64,000 bases of DNA, taken from the NCBI GenBank assembly GCA_029255685.2, contig CM055312.2, positions 14,532,649 to 14,596,648 of the forward strand, written 5' to 3'. The position numbers were made by a program, and so were the translations under genes. The notes under the pieces are model-generated. The model saw only the letters and a list, made by a program, of their open reading frames with translations, searched no databases and was not told the DNA's origin. This DNA comes from Silene conica. Its lineage: Eukaryota; Streptophyta; Magnoliopsida; Caryophyllales; Caryophyllaceae. Below, in pieces: positions 34,274-46,494 of the stretch. The stretch's first letter is position 1. Each line of letters begins with the position of its first letter.

Positions 34274-34972
34274 TTAAAACAATTGTTATTTTAATGTGAC
34301 ACTTTAGATGTCACACTTATACAATTGATTATAAGACAATTATAAAATGGACTACATGTTTAGTGAGGGTGCCGGCTTTGTGAGTGGTTGTGGATGATTA
34401 GTGGATGATAAATATGCTTTAATCATTGTGTTTAAAGCATGCCTTGGAAACACTACCTATAGCCACCCTAAGGTGCATGGGTAAGAGAAGATGTCTTCCC
34501 CTTGTAGCTCCCAATACCCGGCCACCCACTACCCTAAGCAACACCCACTTAAATATTGTGAGTTGCTCACATTTCATTCTATTCTTATCTCTTGCAAAGT
34601 TTTTCCAAGTAAGAAAAATAATTAAAACCTCTCAAGTTATTATAAAGATAATAATATATATTATATTAGTGATAGTATTTTGATTTTATATTTCTAATAA
34701 AGATTAGTATATTGTTTAAGGCAAAACCGATTCTTGCTCTAGCATCATCAAGGTTTCGGTTCTTTAAGGGGTGTCTTGGTGCATCACTAAGGAGGTGTTC
34801 TTGTTGAATACTTGGAGGATCATCCTAGCATCATTTGGACCGTGTGTAAGGGTTCAAATCCTTCTATTTCCGCATAAGATTTAGCATCCATAAGATCTAA
34901 AAATATGTTAATTAAAATTTTTTTTTAGTATGACTAAAATTTATAGGTTATGAGATAAGTAAACCTAACAAT

Positions 34973-34984
34973 TGGTATCAGAGC
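34973..34984 (+). other. Primer-binding site of element C2 (tRNA-iMet)
   Basis: TGGTATCAGAGC, two bases after the LTR end, as in most plant copia elements. Confidence 0.9.
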
Positions 34985-37410
34985 AACTAGGTTGTTTGCA
35001 TGCTTTCCGTTTATTTTTTTACGGAGTTATTAGGATAACAAAATAAAAATTGATATTTCATTTCGTATATGATATGGCCGAAATAATTTATGCATGAATA
35101 CCTACTGATTCTAAAATGTTTTTAGGATATTTGGAACATATTTTGCATATATATTGTTTATAGGTATGTTAATCTCGGTTTTATTAGTTTTTAATGGTTA
35201 AAAATTGTTTATTTTGGGAAAAGTAGTTAAAACTAGCTTCGGGCCAAGATTTTTCAGTATGTTTTCACATGTATTTCCTATGATATGAATATGAATTTTC
35301 GTAAATTATGGAGTTAAAATACATGGTTTATGAATTTTAAATGTTAAAATGCCATAAAATGAATAAAAATGGGTTTGTATAGTTATATTTCGAATTTGAC
35401 TATAAAAATTTATGAGTATGTCACATGCAATATCTAAAATGTATGCTAAATTTTCCAGAAATTTATCTCATATACTGCATTATTATTGATTTTTAATGTA
35501 AAAATCGGGTAATTAGTGACATTATTTCGATTTTAATAGTTTAAGTTGGAATTTGGCCATAAAGATTTAACACGATGTCATATATATTATTTCCAAAATG
35601 TATAAAAATTTCGAGATTTTTATTTAATTTTATGCTTGAGAAATAATTTTAATGGTTAAAATTGTACGATATATGACGTAAATCGTTAAAATTAGCAATA
35701 GTTGTTAAAATGGCCGAAAAATTTAACCCATAATAGTCATATTTGATATGTTCATCACCATATTTTTCTTGGGAGCCAAAAGTTTCTGTTTTATTTAATT
35801 TTTATTTGTTAAAAGTTACATTTAAAATTGTATAATAAGAGTCATGTAATTAAAATTTCGGCTCATTGGGCAGTGTTCCATTTAATTTTCTGTCCATTTC
35901 ATGTTCTTAAAGTATTTTGGAAAGTGTAAATATATTATTAGTATTTTATTTGAATTTATGGAGCTAATTATTTAATTTTCCGACTTAAAATGCTCGTTTT
36001 ACGTATTATTTTCGAAATAAATATTAAAAGCGTATAAATACTAATATTTTAAAGTTCTGAAATTTTAAGAACATTCTAGAATTTTCAAAATTTGAATTTT
36101 GAAATTTTCGAAATTTTTATGACTCTTTTTGAATTTAATATTATTTTTCCCGTAAAACCGAGTAATACCGAACAATATTATAATATTAAGTTAAGTCATG
36201 ATAAAAGTTTGAGTAAGACTAAATTTTGAAACCTAAAAGAGTTGGGATGATTAACTTAAGAGTGAATTCCGATTCACATAATGCAAGTGTTTTTAATCGT
36301 TAAAACACGCAATTCCATAAAACCGAGGTATACGATAACTATTTATATAAATGATATTTAAATAGGACGATTTGGCTTAGGGTTTGCATGTTATTTCAAA
36401 TTCATAAGCATTGCATATTTTAATTATGATTGTCATGATTTTATTTACGTAATTTTGGATTATGTAATTTACTTAGTATGGCCTTAGTTTTAAATCGATT
36501 TTTCCAATAATGTAAGGGTTTATCGATTCGGTTGTAATTAATGTGATCTCGTATCACTTTATTTATTGTTTTCTATTTTATAATGTATAAAGTAGACTAG
36601 AAAAGTTGTAATTTTTTTTGTAAATTCCGGAGATCCTTGAAGACAATGCCATTTGGAAAGGAGTTCCGACCAAGACGGTGTTTACCTAGGGAAGCGTGCC
36701 TCGTTAAGTTCAAGGGACCAAAGGAGTTGGTTTCCGAATTTGTACTTTTATTATTTCTTTTCTAGGAAAGGCCATACTAGGGTTTATTGTTTTATGCTTT
36801 TATTTGCTTTATATGTTTGCATGCATAGCCAAATTGTCATATCATGTCATGCATTTTATTCGATTTAGTCGACCTAGTCATTTATTTTATCGATAATTCA
36901 CCGACTTAGTCCACTTAAAACGGAGATAGATAATAATTTTGACTAGATCTCTTACAAATGAATATTGAGACTTAGCCTTACCAAAAAGTATAGACCCATG
37001 AATCCCTTCTTCACAAGAATGTAGGCGCGGCTACACCGGGGTACTAAAATTGTTACGTTGGGTAAGTGGGGTAATAAGATTACACCTTGAAATTTGGTCG
37101 ATCTCAACGAAGGTATTCGTAACCGTAGTTGCAATAAGTTCGGGCTAAAGACAATTTTTAGAAAATTGTCGACCGAGAGTTCTAAGGTAGAACCCGATTA
37201 AAAGGTTAATCCACCAAATTATGCCAATACGAGTTGAATCGGCTATACCGTGCCCGAATTAGTATGGGTATGGGTCTCGGGATTGTTTACTTAGTTGGGT
37301 AAGAGACCATTAAGTAAATAACTAAACTTGTTTAAAATTAAATACGAGTTTTAAAAATGATGTTGTTTTAATTCCTTCTTTTATTGTAGTTTAATTTTTC
37401 AACATCGTCA
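34985..37410 (+). other. Long leader of element C2
   Basis: 2.4 kb of AT-rich non-coding sequence between the primer site and gag. The last 450 bp align in blocks with the C1 leader: CATGAATCCCTTCTTC, GGGTAAGTGGG, GACCGAGAGTTC-like and TCGGGATTGTTTA. The hairpin at 37286-37318 lies in this part. Confidence 0.65.
37286..37318 (+). other. Leader hairpin of element C2
   Basis: Arms TTTACTTAGT (37286-37295) and ATTAAGTAAA (37309-37318) pair over 10 positions, one as G-U, around a 13-nt loop. It lies about 95 nt before gag. It matches the C1 hairpin in place and loop length, while stem bases differ. Confidence 0.6.
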
Positions 37411-38319
37411 ATGGCAACCAACGCTCCACCTCTCACTAATGTATCATGGCTTCGATCCTTTATGGATCGTTGCAAACTCGATAAGCATGGTTCAAATTTT
37501 AAAGATTGGGATGCGCAATTACTTTTGGCTGCTCAAGGTGACGATAAGACTCGTTACCTCTCCGAAGCCGCTCCGACCGCTCCGACCGCGGTTCAAACTC
37601 GTGAGGCCTATGAAGCCTACATGAAAGAGTCCTCTGCTCTTAAAAATGTGCTTATCTTCTCCATGGAGCCGGATCTCCAAAAGAGTATGATTAAGTTAAG
37701 CACATGATATGAGATATACACCAAACTTACGACAATGTTTTCACAAACTCCAAGGGTGATTCAATATGAGGCGGCTTCCGCCTTCTTCGACATTAGCTTG
37801 AAGGAAGGGCAAAAGATAAGCCCTCATGTGCTCAAACTAGTTGAGCTCGCAGAGACTCTAAAAGTGCATGGAGTTGATGTTCCCGACTCTCTCATCATTG
37901 ACCGAGTCCTTCACTCTCTCAACAAGGTGAAATCGTATGCACAATTCCGGGTGAATTTCAACATGCGAAATCAAGAGACCACATTGGATGAATTGCATAA
38001 GATGCTTGTCCAAGCCGAGAGAGACATGAGACTTCATGAAAGTTCCACTAAAGATGTCTTGAACATCGAGAAGAAAGGGAAGACTAACTTCAAGAGGAAT
38101 GCCTTCAAAGGCAAGGGCAAGAAAACGTTCAAGCCCAAACCGACCAAAGAAAAGACCTTTTCGAAAGGCGCTTCCACCTCATCTTCTAAATCCGAAGACA
38201 AGTGTCATTATTGCACGAGGATAGGACATTGGAAGCGTAATTGCCCCAAATACTTGAGCGATCTCAAAAATGGAAAGGCAACCGCCGTAGGTAATAATTC
38301 TCGTTTAAATTCATGTTAA
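37411..38319 (+). pseudogene. Gag of element C2, broken by one in-frame stop
   Basis: The frame starts MATNAPPLTNVSW and is homologous to the C1 Gag (shared SNFxDWxAxL, SSALKNVLIFSMEPDLQ and related text). It ends in a CX2CX4HX4C zinc knuckle (CHYCTRIGHWKRNC) near 38206-38247. A single TGA at 37705-37707 interrupts an otherwise open 302-codon frame; no frameshift is needed. The frame ends shortly after the knuckle, where pol would begin in C1. A functional Gag from this copy is unlikely unless the stop is read through. Confidence 0.88.
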
Positions 38320-40713
38320 TCAACTTATGTATAGTGATACAAATTGTTGATATTTACCCCTTTTTAATTGTTTTAAAGGGCCACCTCCTAATGATAAGGG
38401 CAAGGAGAAGGAAGCATGAAGTTCCTTACTTGGATGACTATGGTAGCATCCAATTGATTGAAGACTTAAAGAGCTAGACTCTAATTTTCATATTGTCTTC
38501 TTTCATATTTTGCATTTTATTTCTTAGAACAATTTATTTTCTTGTAAGACAAGGATTTGAATCCTAAAACAATGGTTGCAATTTTGGATATTAGTGACTT
38601 GGTTTTCAACCCGAGTCACTACTTTGTTCTTAATCAATTCCTTGATTCCTAAAATAAATTGCATACCTTGTTAAAACATGAATAATGGTGATTTTATCAC
38701 GAAATAAGAAACATTGATACGATCAATATAATATAATCAAAGTGTTGATTAAAACGGAGAACTACACCACATGAGATACTTTCAATCAAGTTATGACATC
38801 ATTAATTCATTATACGGAGATCATTTTAAGTGAAAATGAGAATGAATTCAACATATCTATAAAACTTTTAAGTCATTCACATACATTGGTTTAATCGAAA
38901 ATTACTATCCTTATACAAATAAAGGTTATTGTTAAAAGGATAGAGTGGGAGAAAATATTTCGCCCGCAAACCAATGATATAAATACATGATCTTAGATAA
39001 GATTCCTACATGGGAGTCTCAAGAAGAACCCTAAGTGAATGAATAAAAGAAACTACGAGAGGACACTGAAGAAACTACGAGAGGACACAAGAGGAAATGT
39101 TCTTTATGTTCACTGTTTCAAAGAGAGGATATAAGGAAACCCCGTATGAAATCGGAAGGAAAACGGTTCTTTAACAAATGATTTTTCTAAAATTATAAGA
39201 TAAAAGAGAAGAAATCATCTCAATTCTCTCAATGTAGTTATAAGGGAATATCATGTCATTTTCGTCTCGAGGAAACGAAGACATGAAAGATGTGATGTTG
39301 ATTGAATGGAGGTAGATTACTATAGGGATAATGATAATAATAATGATAGCAAAAGATTCACATGCGAGAAATGAAAGGTTCATTTAAGAAATCGAGTGAT
39401 GTTGTTTTTAGTGGGAGCGATATTCATTAAAGAATTGAACGTACCATTTAGAGAGGATGGGTGATTCTTTAAAGTGTAAAGAATAAGAGGTTCTCAATTC
39501 TAGATGAACAAACACCTTATATCATACGATGATGGGGCTTCACGGGAAGGTTTATTATATTAATAATAAAAGGTCGCCCATTAAAAATCAAAATGCTTAG
39601 ATATGAATAACCTTGATCAAAATAGCCAAGATGATTGAAAATAATTGGAGTGATGAAGTCATTAATAACTACGATATAGATTTCAGCACTTGAGTGACTA
39701 GGTAATTTCGAGTGATTCCTTAATCCCTCTAATATATCCATACGTCACGAGTTATAAGATAACAGTGGGAGCTTCCCTCAGGAAAGGAAACTCAAGATCT
39801 AGAATGAGTTCTAGATATGTGCTCAAATAAGATCATATTATGTGAGATAATATGAGTTGGAAGGAGACCAAAATTTGTAAGTTTTGGATTCATAAATAAA
39901 AGGTTTATTCGCAAAACACTAATACAAATTGATGATCGTGCATTAAATGCAATGAAACGGTATTGACTGTTTTTGCATGACAATGTCATTTGAGTTATAA
40001 TTAACTCGAAATAAAAGATACTTTGTCAGAATCCAAATGGGTTGTAAGAGACAATTTTGAACCCCATAAAGTGAACTGGATTGACTTAGTATAGCCCATG
40101 GCCGCTTACATGAGGTGACATCTCAAAGCGATTAGAATGTGAGGCGACTGATGGCGAGTTCAAGTGCCATAGAGTCATATGTAATGACTAGTCGATCACA
40201 GAGGCAGAATGCAAGAGACACTCTGTCGGGCAAAGTGACCGCTTATAGAGTTCTGGAAATTTTATGATAGTCGGGTCGTGGCGAGAGCTGCTATAGTATT
40301 CTTATGAGTCAATTCTTAGACTAAAGACTACTCTCCCAAGATGGTGCAGTTTTGGCATAACCTTGATCCATTCTCTACGACTTTTCGTAACTGGAGTCAA
40401 ATGGGATTGCTTTGGGTTGTGACTGACTGTGACTAGTTGAAGGAAGTAGTACGATAGAAATTGTCCACCCCTTGTCAGGGTTGTTCAAATCTCAAGGCCA
40501 CTCGAGGAGAAGTTAACTGGAAATGCGTGGCCACGCTCGGAAGGTATCTATGGTAGATAATTCCGGTCAAACAGTTATTCTCCAGATCGAGGAAACCACT
40601 CATGATATGATCGAATGCAAGTACGACCTCAGAGAGACACCTTACATTGAGTGGGAGATTGTAATAGGACAAGAGAATTGGTGACGTACACTTGTCGAGG
40701 ACAAGTGGGAGAT
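38320..40713 (+). other. Non-coding 3' half of element C2, pol absent
   Basis: No pol motifs occur. A 20-bp tandem duplication (GAAACTACGAGAGGACAC) sits near 39049-39088. From about 40050 the sequence aligns with the C1 3' non-coding region, including the CACTCGAGGAG block, the ACATTGAGTGGGAGA tract and the final purine tract ACAAGTGGGAGAT (40701-40713). Confidence 0.7.
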
Positions 40714-41370
40714 TGTTGGGAAATGTGTCCTCAACAATAGTGCGATCACGTAATTAAATCTCATGACGAGAATGCGCAAGGGATGATACGAAATTATATT
40801 AGTCAACTGACCAACATTAATCGGTAATGATTGGCTAGCTAGAGTTTGACATTACTGTCGTATGACGGTGGTGGTCAGTTGATCCCTTTTGGTCACACCT
40901 ATAGGACAATTTCCTTAAATTGATAAGATGATCAAATGTATATTGATACGAGTTGATCATATTCCTTAAACTCGTATACCGAGAAATCAGAGGTTAAATC
41001 TTATTGTAAGATTTATGTTTAAAATTGAAACGTGTCAATTATTAAACAATAAACGATATTTTATAATATCGTGATTAGAATGAATCGGGTTATAATTATT
41101 ACAAAAGTTGTAGATCGTGTTGACGATTAGTATGAATGACCATTTTATATATTAGTAATTTCGAATTACATGTCGAAATGATAAACATGATTTATTTAAT
41201 TTACAAATGATATTTATATGATAAATATGCATTTTAATTAATTAAAACAATTGTTATTTTAATGTGACACTTTATATGTCACACTTATACAATGATTATA
41301 AGACAATTATAAAATGGACTACATGTTTAGTGAGGGTGCCGGTTTTGTGAGTGGTTGTGGATGATTAGTG
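40714..41370 (+). repeat. 3' LTR remnant of element C2
   Basis: Begins TGTTGGGAAATGTGTCC after the purine tract and matches the 5' LTR up to GATGATTAGTG at 41370, after which similarity stops. The missing portion corresponds to about the last 560 bp of the LTR. It contains the uninterrupted TTAAAACAA site of the Mutator-like insertion and the two-stem hairpin (40803-40882). Confidence 0.88.
40803..40882 (+). other. Two-stem hairpin near the LTR start (element C2)
   Basis: Outer arms TCAACTGA (40803-40810) and TCAGTTGA (40875-40882) pair perfectly. Inner arms CGGTAATG (40822-40829) and CATTACTG (40850-40857) pair with one G-T. Compared with C1, several stem pairs changed on both sides while pairing was kept. 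Confidence 0.6.
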
Positions 41371-42704
41371 TATAATATATAGATATAATGAATGAATAAT
41401 GATAATGATGATTGTACAATTTTTTTTATTTTATTTTAGTAACATAATATTATAGGATAACTTACATTTTTTAACATGTTTTATTCATCTTAAAATGTCG
41501 GATCATTAATATCAAAATAAGATGTAAACAAAATTCAATATTGAGTGTGAGATATTCTTTATTTGGACCAATTCTATGCACAAATAGAATTATACATCTA
41601 GATGTATATGAGTATTATACATCTAATACAAATCGAATTGAACTTATATGCAATTTTTGTTGAGTTTTTAACAATTTTTTCTTGAACTATAATTTTTGGG
41701 ACGTGCTTTTTCACATACGGATTTTACTCTTTCGAATACGATTTATACAGTAATACCATCGTCATTATTTCACTTCCCTTACCCAATCTTAATTTTTTCC
41801 TCTCTTCCCCATCTCCCCTCAACATTCAACACTTCCGTTTACCACCTCTCCAAAATGATGGACGTCCTAAAAATTCTAATAAATAGATAATAAGCTTTTA
41901 TAGTTAATTAGTAAAAAAATCGAATTAAATTAATCAATACATAAGGAAAAAACCAAAAGCAAAAAACTAGCAAAAAGATAATTTTTACTCCCGTAACTCA
42001 CTTCCTAGTTCCCCGCCATCTAATTCATTAGTTGATTTGTATATTTTTATAACAAGAAGACGAATCGAAGAATCCGACGGATCCGTCGCGTGGAACTTAT
42101 CAAAGGAAATGAATTCATAGAAAGTTTGGCGGCTCAAGCATTGACTAATGTCTGATTTGAGCGCACCAAAGTTTAACTTGTGCACATCTGACTAATTTAA
42201 CTATTAGGAGATTATAATTGAGATTATAATTGCAATTCAACTTATTGATGAATTTAATAATTTTACTGTTATGAGATTATAATTTATTGTTTAAGTTTAT
42301 AGTATAATTAGATACAATTTGAGAAGAAAAGGTATAAATTTGAGTTAATTTGATTAGGGTTTGAAAAAGGGTATACAGTGGAATATTTATGAAAAACTGT
42401 ATGTGAAGGAGTAAAGTACGTATGTGAAAAGTAATTCTGTAATTTTTTAGTGTTAAAATTAAAATATTTGGGTTTTATATGTATTATTTTTTAGTTTCAA
42501 TATCATGTTTTGATTTATAATTATTTTATAAAGACGCTCAGTTTTTTTTCAATAAAGTTCGTAAAATATATGCATAAGCTCAAATCCTTTCTAATAAAAC
42601 GCGAAATGTATACTAACCATGTACATCCAATTGTACCTCTGATTGAATTTTATGCTATATGACGGTCTTATTGAAGGATCATTGAACGTTTCTGCGTCTG
42701 CAGT
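41371..42704. other. Intergenic between element C2 and the RPP30 gene
   Basis: AT-rich sequence with no supported gene. Short open frames at 41696-41890 and 41985-42185 lack recognisable motifs. Confidence 0.45.
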
Positions 42705-42717
42705 TCTGCACTATTGG

Positions 42718-42838
42718 TTTTTTTTTTGTTTCAACGAAGCGCGCACTTAGTCGCATTACAATAGGGGAGGGGGGATTCGATCAGGGACCTATTGTCCACA
42801 ATACCTCTGTCTTAACCACTAGACTAAGACATCCTCGG
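42718..42838 (-). mobile_element. tRNA-derived SINE upstream of RPP30
   Basis: On the minus strand the element has an A-box-like TTAGTCTAGTGG, a B-box-like GATCGAATCCC, and ends in an A run (the plus-strand T run at 42718-42728). A perfect 13-bp target duplication TCTGCACTATTGG flanks it (42705-42717 and 42839-42851). It sits about 200 bp before the RPP30 start codon, probably within the promoter or 5' UTR region. Confidence 0.85.
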
Positions 42839-43038
42839 TCTGCACTATTGGTAAGAGTTAAGAGTAAAAAGCCCAAAATAATTTTCAACTATCGTCAATT
42901 CGTCATCCTTCATCAATCAATCATCATCTTCTTCTTCTTAAACCCTAAACCTCTGAAACGTATTAAAAACATCCGCCATTAAATCCTTCTTCTCCATTGT
43001 TGACAACATAACTCAATTATTCCTCTCAATAAATTAAA

Positions 43039-46000
43039 ATGCAATTCTTCGACCTAAACATCCCATACTTAGAATCCGACAAAAACGTACCAGACAAAAA
43101 AACCAAGAGAGATGTTCGTCTCAAAACAATGGCAAGAGCTGTTGAGCTTGGTTACTCAGGAGTAGCTTTCAATCGTACTATTAAAGGCGCCATGTCTCAA
43201 TCCGACGGTTGTACTATTCCCAGATTTCCTATCTCTTCTCTCCTTAAACTCCACACCTCTCTCTCCGCTGCCGCCTCTTTTCACCGTCGTCTCTTGGGAG
43301 TCCCCGAAACTGATGCCTTTAGGCAGTACACGCGATTGACAGTTGTCGTTGAAACCGATGCGCAGTCTTCTGCGCTTAATTCGGGAAATCCGGTGTTAAA
43401 GACGTATGATTTGGTGGCTGTCGCACCTTTGAATCAGTCGCTTTTTGATCATGCTTGTCAATCCGCTCAGGTTATCGGCTTTTTGCTTATTATTCCCTCC
43501 GTCTTAGTCATTTGTTTACCCTAGTTGTTACTTGTTGGTATGAAAGTATGATGTATTGAGAGTTATAATTGGTTGCCGTTCTGTAGGTTGATATGATATC
43601 TATTGATTTTGGCAAGAGGTTGCCGTTTAGATTGAAGCTATCTTCGATTAAAGCCGCGATTGAGGTCTGTTTAGCTTATTACAAACTAGTTGATTGTTTC
43701 ATATGTAGTAAGTACTCCGTAGTCCGTATAATCACTATAATGTAGTTTGAATTTGCAGCGGGGTGTCTACTTCGAGATCATGTATTCAAGTTTTTTGGAG
43801 GATCCTCAAGTCAGAAGGCAACTCATTTCTAGTGCCAAGGTCTGTGATTTTTTCTTTATTTAGTTTCTTTCATTAGTGCATAGTGCTTCTGTGAATTGGT
43901 CATATACATGTTCAAGTTTAACAATTCATGTTATTTGATTGACTAATTGATTTGTTGTTGGAGTTAAACTTGAGATTCGCAAAGCTGCGAGACTCGGATT
44001 GTTAAAAAACAGTTCTTGTTTTAAACCACCACCAATTGGTTATGGGATGGCACATTCTTTGGACTTATCAATTGAACTCTCTGCTCCTTGTGGCCTTGTG
44101 GGGGAAACTTGTACTGTTTTATGTGTAAGTTCATATGTTTGGTGTCCATTTTGTTTGGCGCGTTAGCTCTTTGCTTCTTTTGATCCTTATTGTTGGTGAG
44201 TAAAATGTGGATCATTGTTGGCCACACATGTATGAAATTTGATATTTGTTTTAAGTTTCACGTTTTCTTTTTTGTGGGTCGGGGTTGGTGAGAGTAGGAT
44301 TTTGCTTCTACTAAACCGTCAATGGTGAGACCTTCATCTGATTCATTAAATGTTCTGATATCAGTTACTGGTTGAGTGGACTAGAGGGAAGAACCTGGTT
44401 GTCTCTAGTGCTGCTCCTTCTTTTCATGAGCTCAGAGGTCCAAACGACGTTTCAAATTTGTTAAATTTGCTTGGGCTATCAAATGAGAGAGCAAAAGCGG
44501 CTATATCAAAAAACTGCAGGTTTGATGTTTCCATTCAAGCTTCCCTTGCACAAGCATACTGCTTGATCATCAAGTACAGTAATGTTCAGCATTTTTAGCA
44601 TTGTGCCTAATTTAATTTCCGTTGCAGGTTGCTGATAGCCAGTGCTTTGAGGAAAAAACAGTTTTACAAGGAAGCTATCCGAGTTGAACTGTTGCCATCT
44701 GGGGTGCCAACTAAAAGTAAAGACCCATGGGTCATTGATAATATTAATTGGGATCCCTTATCTAGCGGCGAAGGTGATTTGTGTTTAGAGGATCTGGCTA
44801 AGTCATTTGCGGACTCAGGAAAAGCCTCCCAGACCATTAAATCCATAAATTTCACATCACTCATCAACAGCGTGCCATCATGTGTCAAACAAGGTGCTGA
44901 TAACGATTCTGAAATTGAAGCTAGACTTCATTCATCTAGTAATGCTGTAGACTTTGGATCCAGCTCCAAGGACCTCGAGGTGCCAAAAGCGACTTTGAAT
45001 CGGCCGCAGGAGTCTGCATCTTATTCCATTAGTTTCCCGAGTTTAAAGGGCGCTACTGATGATACTTCCGAACAGGCTAACTGCTTATCTTTATCTGATT
45101 CCCCTAAAGCTGAGGAATTCAGATTTTCTCTTGGAGCTGTTCTTAAAGACTGCAACATGTCAAATACTTCACAGGCTACTCTCTCTCCGGTTAGATTTGA
45201 TGAAGCAAGTCTTAATGATAGTGTTGCTATCCAGGCAAAACACATGGTGGTTGGTAAAACTATTAGGGAAACAGTCTGTGGAGATGATAGCTTGAACGTT
45301 GAATGTATTTCTGCTTCAAGAGGTGAAGTTTCAGTTGGTACTAAGAATTTCAATCATGATGGCGTTCAAGGTTATACGGGCAAACTTGAGTCAGGTGCGT
45401 TTAAGCAGACAGAAACCGGAGCTTCTCTTGAAGTGCAATTATGTGTTCACTCAAATTCACAACACTCTTCTGATTCATATTTAGGAAATAATTTATTGCA
45501 GCTGAAACCAGATTTAGTAGTTGAAGATGCATCAACTGAATGCGCTGACAAGATGGCGGGCCTGGATTCCTTTGTTGTGAAGAGCAATGCTGATGGTAAA
45601 TCATCTGTTGTACACCAGCTCAAGGAATTGCCCTATCAAACAGAACAGAGTGATGTGTTTGCTGATGAAATAATGAATGTGGACTTCTCTATTGAGAAGA
45701 TCGATACTGATGATTTAGTGCTTGGAAGTTCACCTAGTGTGGAGGAGGTGGGCCAGGTGGCTATAGAGCCTGAGCAAAATGAAGAGCATCACTCTGAAGT
45801 CAAAACTGACTCAGAAGAATCTCAGTTGTCTAAAACAATGATGCAAGTGGATTCATTCTATAATGGGAAAAATGGCGACAGTAAATTGATTACAAAATCC
45901 ACGCTGGCTGAGGCATTTATGATGGAAACAGGAAACCAAGCACAAGAATTTGTGAAAGCTGAGCATCAATCTATAGACGAAAGAAATTCAGTTAAGATCC

Positions 46001-46494
46001 CTTCACTACCTTGCCTGGAGGTCACTAAAGAGCATGAGCAAAATGAAGAGCATCAGTCTGAAGTCAAAACTGACGCAGAAGAATCTCAATTCTGTGATAC
46101 TATGATGCAAGTGGATTCATCTTATCAGGAAAAATATGACAGCAATAGTTTGATTGCAAGATCTACACTGGCTGAGGAACTTATGATGGGAACAACAAAA
46201 CAAGTACAAGAGTTTGCCGACACTGAAGATAAATCAATAGTTGAAAGAAATTCAGGTGATGTACCACACTATTATGCAATGTTGGTCCGTGTCTCGCACA
46301 AACAGGACACAGTGTCAAATTTCTGCTCTGATTTTTCTAATTGACTGACTTTTTTATGCTTGTTAAATGCAGGCAATGTTAAGGTGAAGAGATCAGTGTT
46401 AGGCCCAGTTCTTAGGTTTCCATTTAAGCGTTTGTTACAACCTCAGTTTAAGAGAAAAGGTAGAACATCCATGTACAAGACCAAAAAGAGGTAA
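43039..46494 (+). CDS. RPP30: RNase P/MRP protein subunit p30 (RPP30/GAF1-like), 6 exons
   Basis: Rpp30 is a PHP/TIM-barrel-like protein subunit of nuclear RNase P and RNase MRP, acting in tRNA and rRNA maturation; the Arabidopsis homologue is GAMETOPHYTE DEFECTIVE 1. Exons: 43039-43470, 43587-43664, 43759-43839, 44365-44519, 44628-46255, 46373-46494. All joints have GT/AG and agreeing phases; total about 831 aa. Seen: N-terminal FFDLNIPY, GYSGVAFNRT, DLVAVAPLNQ, DMISIDFGKRLPF, RGVYFEIMYS, SSAAPSFHELRGPNDV, then ALRKKQFYKEAIRVE ending the fold near aa 280. The remaining two thirds are acidic and disordered-looking, with a duplicated 75-residue segment (about aa 590-750). The end is basic (FKRKGRTSMYKTKKR). 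The stop TAA lies inside a GTAAGT donor-like site, so a further exon is possible. The long tail is larger than in animal p30. Confidence 0.9.

Larger units (their letters stand above)
32580..34970 (+). repeat. 5' LTR of element C2, interrupted by a Mutator-like element
   Basis: Begins TGTTGGGAAATG and ends AAACCTAACA two bases before the primer site. Without the 1157-bp insertion and its 9-bp duplication the LTR is about 1225 bp. The two-stem hairpin spans about 32669-32748, with one base difference in the inner stem relative to the 3' LTR. Confidence 0.88.
32580..41370 (+). mobile_element. Gag-only copia-type LTR retrotransposon, 3' LTR truncated (element C2)
   Basis: Order: 5' LTR with nested Mutator-like element (32580-34970), iMet primer site (34973-34984), long leader, Gag frame with one stop (37411-38319), about 2.4 kb of non-coding DNA, purine tract, and a 3' LTR remnant (40714-41370). 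No protease, integrase, RT or RNase H motif is present. Leader and 3' region match element C1 in places. The parts of the LTRs that can be compared differ at about 10 of 650 sites by eye. The last roughly 560 bp of the 3' LTR are missing, so no target duplication can be shown. It resembles the gag-only (TR-GAG) class described in plants. Confidence 0.88.

Noticed and set aside
42750-42838. Stand-alone tRNA gene
   Set aside because: A- and B-box-like words exist but no cloverleaf forms; the A tail and 13-bp duplication show a SINE.
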